Shown one piece after another: positions 52,789 through 59,036 of a stretch of DNA of 59,036 bases. The notes under the pieces are model-generated. The model ran no database searches. It was not told the origin of the DNA and saw only the letters and a list, made by a program, of their open reading frames with translations. The DNA comes from Bacteroidaceae bacterium (GTDB lineage Bacteria > Bacteroidota > Bacteroidia > Bacteroidales > Bacteroidaceae), in NCBI GenBank assembly GCA_017536695.1, contig JAFXGX010000028.1, forward strand, positions 1-59,036. The letters run 5' to 3'. The position numbers and the translations under genes are program-made. Each line of letters starts with the position of its first letter. Position 1 is the stretch's first letter.

Positions 52789-54636
52789 ATGGCAGGAGTA
52801 GGTATTTCGTTAAACATTAAGGGACTAGAAATAGATTTAGATGCCTTGGAAAAGTATCATCAAACAAAAATTGAGACTCAAGATGAGTTTTGTGATGAAC
52901 TTCAGTCTGTACTGGATCGCCATATTGCGAGTTTGGTGTGGGATGAAGAATATAGCGGTGATAATATGGTTTTGGGTATCAACAAAAAGACTCATAGGCC
53001 ATATATTGAATCTGAGGACAACTTAGAAGGGTGTGATATTTACAATATTGCAGACTATTTACCTGCTTTTTCGATTGATTACGAAGATCACTATTGGGAG
53101 TTTGTTGATGTAGCACCTTTGAAAGCGTTAGCTGAAAAGTATATTAAAGTAGAAAAGTTTAACGATACAAGGCATGAACAAATTAGCGCTTTGCAGAAAA
53201 TTACGTCCTATGAATTTAGGCGTTTCTTTCATGAAGTGTTTAATGAATATTTGGAAGATGTAAACAATAGTGCTAGAGCAATAACTAAGCCTGTTCCAGT
53301 ATTCCAAATTGCCCAAAAGAAAGGTAAACGATTCTTCGGCGTCGATTCGTATACATTGAAACCGGTTATCGGTATATTGGAGTCTATGGATTCATGCGAT
53401 GTGTACGATATTGATGAAATATGTAAATGTTTCGAAAAAGATGATAGGGGCTATTATGTCACAACGGGCACCTATAACGATAAATTTGTTTTGAAAGACA
53501 AATCTGTTCTAAATGCTTTGGTATCGCGATATTTTTCAAATAAAGAAAGTGAGAATCCTTATTTAGTGCTTAAGCAGACAACTCTGGATTATGTGCTCGA
53601 TTCTGATGAAGAATTTGTTAGGGTATATGTTCCGAAATATGATCTCTGGTCTTATCGTACTTTAGTCGGTAAATATTATGATTATGTACGCTATCCCAAT
53701 ACTTTTGGGTTTATTCCAAAGGCCCTATACGATTATATTGAGGAGTTTAAGCAGCTTGATAAAGATATTCGCAAGAAAATGGACTCTGCCGATCGGTCAC
53801 TTGAAACAGCAAGAAAAAGGAAAGCAGAAAAGAAATTTGAACAAGCAATTAACATTTATCTAAGAGTATTAGAGCTAGACCTAGGGTATGACGTATATCA
53901 TGATTTGATGGTGTGTTACAAAAGACTCAAAGATGAGGATAATTGGGCAGGTATCGTAAGAGAAGCTTATGCAAAGTATCCCGACAACATAGAATATCAA
54001 AAAGCATATTTAGGATTGACAGGCCAAAAAGAAACTCCAGTATTAAAGGAGTCCTCATATGAACAAGTCGCATCAAGAATATATGGTGACGAATATCAGA
54101 AAGAGATTCGTAAGCTACGAGAGTATACATTTTCAATCGACGATCATCCATTTTATGATTTGTTTTTTACAGAGCTGAGCGAGAGGAAGCGTCGAGCTGA
54201 AGATAAAAAATATCAAGCATATCTGGCGGGTATTAGAGAGATTCAAGGATATTTTTCTAATGAAATACGAGAAGGAAGTAGGCTTGAAGGATTAGGTGAA
54301 TTGGAGTCGGCAATTGAATTGTATGAACGTTTAGTTGCTGAAAAGTGTTATAGGACAACTCCCTATGAGCGCCTAGCGATAATTTATACTAAGATCAAGC
54401 GTGAAGACGATTTGAGGCGAATTCTTAATTCTGGTATTAGTTTTTTTGAAACTTTAGAAAAGCAGCAATATGAATATGTGACAAGCTTAGCTGAGAAGTA
54501 TAATGCTCAGCAAGCGATGAAAGAGATTTTGAAGGACAAAGGTGTTATTAAGTATTGGTTTGGAGATATTGTTTTGTATCAGCAGTATCCAATTGTTGAC
54601 AAACTAAAAAAACGATTAGAGAAACTTAATAAATAA
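52789..54636 (+). CDS. Large unknown protein with TPR-like C-terminal half
   Basis: 615 residues, no TM helix or signal peptide. The first about 330 residues seem to hold two related units: both contain a segment of the type 'YxxxDxxxLxPVI/HRPYIES' followed by 'CDIYNIADYLPAF' or 'CDVYDIDEICKCF' and a 'PLKAL/SVLNALVSRYFS' helix. From about residue 335 the protein is helical with TPR-like pairs (AEKKFEQAINIYLRVLELDL, NWAGIVREAYAKYPDNIEYQ, LESAIELYERLVAEKCYRTT). Codon use is much AT-richer than in mnmE. It lies next to a Septu-like pair, so a defence function is possible but not shown. Confidence 0.6.
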   Translation: MAGVGISLNIKGLEIDLDALEKYHQTKIETQDEFCDELQSVLDRHIASLVWDEEYSGDNMVLGINKKTHRPYIESEDNLEGCDIYNIADYLPAFSIDYEDHYWEFVDVAPLKALAEKYIKVEKFNDTRHEQISALQKITSYEFRRFFHEVFNEYLEDVNNSARAITKPVPVFQIAQKKGKRFFGVDSYTLKPVIGILESMDSCDVYDIDEICKCFEKDDRGYYVTTGTYNDKFVLKDKSVLNALVSRYFSNKESENPYLVLKQTTLDYVLDSDEEFVRVYVPKYDLWSYRTLVGKYYDYVRYPNTFGFIPKALYDYIEEFKQLDKDIRKKMDSADRSLETARKRKAEKKFEQAINIYLRVLELDLGYDVYHDLMVCYKRLKDEDNWAGIVREAYAKYPDNIEYQKAYLGLTGQKETPVLKESSYEQVASRIYGDEYQKEIRKLREYTFSIDDHPFYDLFFTELSERKRRAEDKKYQAYLAGIREIQGYFSNEIREGSRLEGLGELESAIELYERLVAEKCYRTTPYERLAIIYTKIKREDDLRRILNSGISFFETLEKQQYEYVTSLAEKYNAQQAMKEILKDKGVIKYWFGDIVLYQQYPIVDKLKKRLEKLNK

Positions 54637-54705
54637 TCATGACATTTGTCGATGTGATGTCGGGTATAATAAATACAGAAAGCCTCCAGCTTTGAGTCTG
54701 AGTTT

Positions 54706-54870
54706 ATGAGAAGAAACAGAATCTATTATGAAGCGATAATTGGTATTGCAGTTCCTAATTTAGATGAGGCAAAATCCTCATATGGCGGCTTTATATCTGT
54801 ACCGCGAACATATCCGCAAGAACCTGACAGTATTAAAAATATCATTCGGAATGTGCGATTAAATAAATAA
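54706..54870 (+). CDS. Small ORF, doubtful
   Basis: 54 codons from an ATG at 54706 to TAA at 54868-54870 (starts MRRNRIYYEAIIGIAVPNL, ends IIRNVRLNK). No recognised motif; no good ribosome site. It may be a fragment left by insertion or deletion, as the flanking bases repeat part of the terminator at 52634. Confidence 0.25.
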   Translation: MRRNRIYYEAIIGIAVPNLDEAKSSYGGFISVPRTYPQEPDSIKNIIRNVRLNK

Positions 54871-54921
54871 CTCATCTTCAAATTTCAAGTAATTATCAGT
54901 ATCGGCCGAATTAACTGATTT

Positions 54922-54966
54922 AAATGTAGAATACGAGACTCATTCCGAATCTCGTATTCTACATTT
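54922..54966. terminator. Strong bidirectional terminator-like hairpin
   Basis: A perfect 17-bp stem: AAATGTAGAATACGAGA (54922-54938), 11-base loop, TCTCGTATTCTACATTT (54950-54966). Confidence 0.8.
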
Positions 54967-54999
54967 CACAAGTTTATGTATAGTGTCTATAACAACAAA

Positions 55000-55028
55000 G
55001 GCGACCATTTCACAGCTGAATGGTTGCC
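55000..55028 (-). terminator. Terminator of the ATPase-HNH operon
   Basis: GGCGACCATT / AATGGTTGCC arms (one G-T pair). On the minus strand it follows the HNH stop by about 45 bases and is followed by TTTGTTGTT. Confidence 0.65.
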
Positions 55029-55072
55029 ATTACCATATATTAAAAAGCTCTTTTACTGCGACCTATGGCCAA

Positions 55073-56017
55073 TTAGTCCATTAGCATCACATCCCTTCTG
55101 GCCTTTTCCATTGGATAATGCTCTCTTCTCCTAAAGTTCAATTCAAACAACTTTTCAAACATCTCATCAAACGAAATCATAGAGAGCTCCGCTAACTGCT
55201 GAACCCTATTGTTGGGATTATTCCTGCGCGTATCTCGCCACTTTAATAGTTCCAATTTTGCTATATGATGATTATAGCGTGGCTTCAACTCAAACAAATC
55301 AATAGATTTCTGATACAACGCTTCACTAACATTAAAGGTAATCTCATAATCATCTGCATGGCTTGTTGGGTTTAGGTCATCTATTCCAGGTGTTAGTATT
55401 TTCACTTCAAACTTCACCTTGTTTTCAAAGTCATATCCTTCTGCACTCGGACTTAATTTGGCTATTTCAGCTTCTGTATCACCAATTGTTTTCGTCCCTT
55501 TAATAGCTGTTCCGTTGCATATTTTACATGATGGAACAAAATTATAGAGCGACATTCCCACTAATGGACATTTACCCTTGTCTAGCACATGTTCAGTCTC
55601 AAATTTCCTAACCTTGGTTCCATCCGCTTTTGTAAAACACCTTACATCTTCTATATCACAATATACACAATTATATATTTCAAATCCGTTTGCGGCATCC
55701 ACCAAAAAATCTGCAATCTTTTTCTTGTGAGAATCGTACTTAAATCCTCCATTTATAAAAGCTGCTTTTATTGAATTCTGCTCATCTGTTGTCTTCCCAT
55801 TCAAATAACCGGTAAAGGCACAATACACCCTGGTTAGATATTTGAAATTGCCCACAAGTAATTTCTTGACTGATATATCATTTGGTAAAACAGCTTTAAT
55901 TTCAGGATATGCTACCAAAAGTCTATCCAATTTCTTCTGCAACTGCCCTATGTTGTATTTTCCCAAATACGCTTTTTTCAAATCTACTGATTTTCGTGAC
56001 GATACAAACCTATACAT
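55073..56017 (-). CDS. HNH endonuclease, PtuB-like
   Basis: 314 residues. A central HNH/zinc module is visible: CVYCDIEDV (first CxxC, near 118), ETEHVLDKGKCPLVG (near 140, the His/Asp of the active site), SLYNFVPSCKICNGTAIKGTK (near 158-178, second CxxC, the Asn and Lys). The N-terminal 110 residues are helical, the C-terminal about 120 include RYNHHIAKLELLKWRDTRR. PtuB of Septu systems has this HNH type; this copy is longer than the usual 200-250 residues. It follows the ATPase gene with a 2-base gap, so the two proteins surely act together, as a nuclease and its nucleotide-controlled partner in phage defence. Confidence 0.82.
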   Translation of the reverse strand: MYRFVSSRKSVDLKKAYLGKYNIGQLQKKLDRLLVAYPEIKAVLPNDISVKKLLVGNFKYLTRVYCAFTGYLNGKTTDEQNSIKAAFINGGFKYDSHKKKIADFLVDAANGFEIYNCVYCDIEDVRCFTKADGTKVRKFETEHVLDKGKCPLVGMSLYNFVPSCKICNGTAIKGTKTIGDTEAEIAKLSPSAEGYDFENKVKFEVKILTPGIDDLNPTSHADDYEITFNVSEALYQKSIDLFELKPRYNHHIAKLELLKWRDTRRNNPNNRVQQLAELSMISFDEMFEKLFELNFRRREHYPMEKARRDVMLMD

Positions 56018-56019
56018 AC

Positions 56020-58131
56020 TTAATTTTTCTTAATCTTATTAGCAATTTCATCTGCCATTCTTATAATCATCCTTTTCAAGAACTCATCGCCCAAATTATC
56101 GCAAATATATCGCATCCTTCTCTTCTTACCTTCATATTCAGCTTTAACATCTTGATTCTCGCGTACGGCTTTATTATAGAGTGTCACAATTCCTGATATT
56201 TCTTCCTTGATGGCATCGCCTATTGAGTTGTTCATAAAGAATGAATTGCTTAACATCTCCATGATATTACCACCAAGTGTCTTCGTTACCACTTTATCCT
56301 CCTCTCCTAAACATAGTACATTACTCTCAGGAATATCAGACAAAACAAATGGAGAATGTGTTACCATTATAATATTGATCCCTCGCATATTGGTAAATCT
56401 AACACTCTTCAATGTTTTCATCATTATATTGGTAAATTGTCTTTGCATTTCTGGATGGAAGTACAATTCCACTTCATCAAAAATTATATTCATATAGCGA
56501 TATTTGATTACCTCTAAATGGTCTTTGTCTTTTCGGTAGTTATCATTCCATTCCGAATCAACATTCACTAGATGGTACATCAAATTACTGATAGTATAGG
56601 CTATCTGTCTTTCACCTGAACTTATGCTATTAAATGGTATAATTCCATTCCCAGCTAGATTATTTGACAATATTAAATCTACATCAAATATTGGAGGAGG
56701 AAGTAAGTTTTGCATAATCCATGTTTTTTGGCCATTAAAACTTACACTCATACCATTTGATCTCATAGCATTTTCTAGAATGTTCAGATTATAGAAACCA
56801 TTAGCATCCTCATACAAACTGGTTGTCAGATAATTTATGGTCTGAAATAGTTTCTTTGTTATATGGCTATAATCTTGAGCTAATGGTTCTAATTTCACCT
56901 TCAATTCTTCATAAAAGAAGTTTTCTTTACTTAGGTAGTTAAAAATAGGTTTATATTTCTTGTAGTTCTTAATTATCTTCAGTGTCTTATAAACAATATA
57001 GTCCAATGCATCATCTTTATGAGATTTTCGAACACCATTTTTTATAATACCATATTTCTCATCCCAATACGACAAAATACAATCCCTAACATGATCATAT
57101 TTTTTGCTTACATTCTGTCTAGTACTAATGTCAAGCACCTCTAACATATTCTCTCCCGAAAATTTTCTATTTTGAGTCGGCCTTATATGTAGCGCAACTA
57201 CATGTAGATTTCCGTTTATTGTTCTTAACGGATAGTTTCCAGCACTATCTTTATAAAATAAAAGTGCAGACAGTCTTTCTTTTGCTAAAGCATTCTCCTT
57301 CACCACATTCAATCTACCATCTTCGCGCATTGGATGCAAAACAACCGGTGTTTGATATCCGTCATTTTTATGAAATATACCTTTCAGCCATACAGAATCT
57401 TCTGTAGGTTGTCCATCGTTTGCTTTAATATGCAATGCTTGAAGTCGTGTAGCAGGTGTCGATTCTAAAAGAAAGTCTCTGTAGTTGAAACCATACAAAG
57501 AGTAGTTACATACCATTGTATAGAACAATGATTTCAATAATCTTCTACCCTCTCGATGTTTCTTTAGTGGTACATACGACTTATCAATACCATTTTGGTC
57601 AAGTATGAAATAAATCTGAGATGCTTCATAAATATAATAATGCTTAACTGAAGCTCTATAGAGTTTTAGTCTTATGTGTCGTCCATGAGCTTCCAAAATA
57701 TATACGACATTCCCGATTTGAAAACACAAGTCGGCGAACACATAATCTATGAAATGTAGATGCTCTGCTGCAGAAAAGTTGTATCCTTCACCAAGTAATG
57801 CTGCTGCTAGATTATTAATTGTACGCACAAGCAATTCTACAATACTACTTTTCCCAGCACCATTTCTTCCGACGACTGCACTAAGACTTATCTTTAATCC
57901 TTGAGCATCATATAAAGAAAAATCTTTCTTAGCCTCACTCGTCATTTCCACTTGAGAGTTGTTCTCAGAAATAGAAATGCCTTTGTAGAAATAATACCAT
58001 TTGTCCTTGTTATACAAAACTTTCTGAATCGCTTCAACCTTTTCATAATGCCGCGGTGAGTTATCAGGAAGTTCATCTATACTAGGATATACAGCCTTGA
58101 TACCAATTATTCTAAAACTATTATTTGCCAT
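56020..58131 (-). CDS. SMC/RecF-type ATPase, PtuA-like
   Basis: 703 residues. Walker A is AVVGRNGAGKSSIVELL (near 82-98). The ABC signature is SISSGERQIAYTISNLMY (near 495). Walker B is YMNIIFDEVELYFHPEMQRQF (near 540), with the catalytic Glu after Asp, and the H-loop is INIIMVTHSPFVLSDI (near 580). The two ATPase lobes are split by about 390 residues of helical insert, as in OLD/RecF/PtuA-type ATPases without a long coiled coil. C-terminal Toprim is not seen, so it is not an OLD nuclease. Together with the downstream HNH gene this is a Septu-like pair; it is bigger than typical PtuA, so a related, uncharacterised two-gene system is possible. Confidence 0.82.
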   Translation of the reverse strand: MANNSFRIIGIKAVYPSIDELPDNSPRHYEKVEAIQKVLYNKDKWYYFYKGISISENNSQVEMTSEAKKDFSLYDAQGLKISLSAVVGRNGAGKSSIVELLVRTINNLAAALLGEGYNFSAAEHLHFIDYVFADLCFQIGNVVYILEAHGRHIRLKLYRASVKHYYIYEASQIYFILDQNGIDKSYVPLKKHREGRRLLKSLFYTMVCNYSLYGFNYRDFLLESTPATRLQALHIKANDGQPTEDSVWLKGIFHKNDGYQTPVVLHPMREDGRLNVVKENALAKERLSALLFYKDSAGNYPLRTINGNLHVVALHIRPTQNRKFSGENMLEVLDISTRQNVSKKYDHVRDCILSYWDEKYGIIKNGVRKSHKDDALDYIVYKTLKIIKNYKKYKPIFNYLSKENFFYEELKVKLEPLAQDYSHITKKLFQTINYLTTSLYEDANGFYNLNILENAMRSNGMSVSFNGQKTWIMQNLLPPPIFDVDLILSNNLAGNGIIPFNSISSGERQIAYTISNLMYHLVNVDSEWNDNYRKDKDHLEVIKYRYMNIIFDEVELYFHPEMQRQFTNIMMKTLKSVRFTNMRGINIIMVTHSPFVLSDIPESNVLCLGEEDKVVTKTLGGNIMEMLSNSFFMNNSIGDAIKEEISGIVTLYNKAVRENQDVKAEYEGKKRRMRYICDNLGDEFLKRMIIRMADEIANKIKKN

Positions 58132-58232
58132 TTTAAAAATTATTATTTATGAAGTACAAAAACTCTCTATCTACCGTCTTTCTCTCCTCGTTCTATATAC
58201 TTCTTCTAAATTAATAGATATAACTATTATTG

Positions 58233-59036
58233 TTACTCAATCCTCACCATCTCCGCCAACTGAACAAAATAATCATTAGACCAGATATCAAGTTCCTTCG
58301 GATTGCGAACAAAAGGCAACACATCCTCTTTTACTTGCTTTATATCAGCTGTAGAAAGGCGTTCCTTGAGTTTCTCCTTGAATAGTTCTGGTGTAGTATC
58401 TTCATTATTGAACTGCTTACATCTTTCAGCCAAATGAGCAAAATCAAGCGGTACATTATGGCGTACATACCACTCAAAGTCGTACCAGTCGCGTCCCTTG
58501 ACTCTGTTCTTCCAAGCACGATATACTAGGGCGTGCATCTTGCCGGCAAATAAGTCGGGTAAAGTGAAACAACGAGTCATGAATGAATGTGGCTGCAACA
58601 ACAGTTTTTGCTCAGTCTGAAAATTAAGTGGAGGACAAGTATCAACCTCTATCTTGATTTTAATAGACTTCTCTGTTTGAAACATTACATCATACACATC
58701 GGTATTGTCCTTTAGAAAGGCAGATTCAACCTTGCCGAAGTTCTTCTTGTCCTTCTTCTTGATTTCTACCTCACGTCCTACCAAAGCAAATGCATCAACA
58801 ATAGGTTGGAAATATTTGCTGAAGTCAAATGCATCATCCTGTGCTAGCAGAGAAAAGTCCATATCTTCACTAAAGCGTTGCAACCCATGAAAGATTCTTA
58901 GACATGTACCGCCATAGAATGCTGCAGATTCAAAGAATCCACCACTATACAAACCTGCAAGAATCACCTGTTGGTTTACTTCAAAAATAGCGTTTCGCTT
59001 ATTCTGCTCTGTCGTCAGATCATATCGTGACAACAT
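58233..59036 (-). CDS. AbiEii-type nucleotidyltransferase toxin
   Basis: 267 residues; the ATG is the last three bases of the window (minus strand), so a longer N-terminus cannot be excluded. The nucleotidyltransferase signature is YGGTCLRIFHGLQRFSEDMDFSL (near 41-63; GGT and SxDxDF), then a conserved lysine region (FAGKMHALVYRAWKNRVKGRDWYD near 165-188). This fits the AbiEii/AbiGii family, toxin of type IV toxin-antitoxin or abortive-infection systems. The antitoxin gene (AbiEi) usually precedes it and would lie beyond the window edge. It is separated from the Septu-like pair by 101 bases. Confidence 0.88.
   Translation of the reverse strand: MLSRYDLTTEQNKRNAIFEVNQQVILAGLYSGGFFESAAFYGGTCLRIFHGLQRFSEDMDFSLLAQDDAFDFSKYFQPIVDAFALVGREVEIKKKDKKNFGKVESAFLKDNTDVYDVMFQTEKSIKIKIEVDTCPPLNFQTEQKLLLQPHSFMTRCFTLPDLFAGKMHALVYRAWKNRVKGRDWYDFEWYVRHNVPLDFAHLAERCKQFNNEDTTPELFKEKLKERLSTADIKQVKEDVLPFVRNPKELDIWSNDYFVQLAEMVRIE

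Noticed and set aside
54976-55131. 52-codon plus-strand frame overlapping the HNH gene end
   Set aside because: It contains the terminator hairpin and runs antisense through the HNH gene; no support.
55073-58131. Retron with PtuAB effector
   Set aside because: No reverse transcriptase gene is present in the window next to the pair.
1-59036. tRNA or rRNA genes
   Set aside because: No cloverleaf with a GTTCRANNC T-loop or rRNA-like conserved stretch was recognised by eye; a tRNA search program would settle this.

Overview
The window looks like a Bacteroidales chromosome segment from the gut or oral Bacteroides/Prevotella/Muribaculaceae sphere. The evidence is repeated promoters of the Bacteroidetes type (TTTG, about 20 bases, TAnnTTTG), weak Shine-Dalgarno sequences, InlB-type (Listeria-Bacteroides) repeats, secreted proteins ending in a short 'GVYIVNGKK' tail, and a lysS-gpsA-pgi gene order. 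I cannot name the species from sequence alone.

Layout. (1) 0-14.2 kb is mostly housekeeping: RNase Z, an ECF sigma factor with an anti-sigma-like protein and a Spy/CpxP-like periplasmic protein, MazG, then a co-directional run valS, coiled-coil membrane protein, UDP-glucuronate decarboxylase, lysS, gpsA, pgi, and a HAD phosphatase. A 0.7 kb repeat-filled gap, with an approximately 0.27-0.3 kb tandem duplication, sits between pgi and the HAD gene. (2) 14.2-23.1 kb holds two very large secreted proteins on the minus strand. One carries cohesin-like domains and eight InlB repeats; the other is a subtilisin-family protease with a dockerin module. They look like partners. (3) 23.3-30.7 kb: prmC-recX-comF, a Ca2+-type P-type ATPase, a TerB-domain protein and an aquaporin.

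(4) 31.1-50.6 kb is the unusual part: a dense run of signalling genes in which the RyR domain (a module first known from ryanodine receptors) occurs in four proteins. In order: an ECF sigma factor; an overlapping gene for an anti-sigma-like + C39-type cysteine peptidase + RyR protein; a three-TM protein with two Rossmann/RCK-like domains and a C-terminal RyR; a SIR2-like + TIR protein; a 1530-residue STAND ATPase + TM + YD-like repeats + MORN + PDZ-like protein; a small helical protein; a stand-alone RyR protein; a DUF697-like membrane protein; a vWA protein; a CreD-family membrane protein; a WG-repeat membrane protein; a convergent unknown gene; and a CASTOR/POLLUX-like channel with a C-terminal RyR. 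I read this as a ligand-sensing locus of the nucleotide-centred conflict/stress kind: a sigma factor released by a RyR-gated peptidase, two RyR-gated ion channels, and a SIR2-TIR/STAND arm that could sense or deplete NAD. The domain calls come from reading the proteins; the joint function is inference.

(5) 50.9-59.0 kb: mnmE, then a visibly AT-richer defence-like stretch with a remnant gene, an orphan 615-residue TPR-like protein, an ATPase + HNH nuclease pair resembling Septu (PtuA/PtuB), and an AbiEii-type nucleotidyltransferase toxin at the window edge. No tRNA, rRNA, CRISPR array or transposase gene was recognised.
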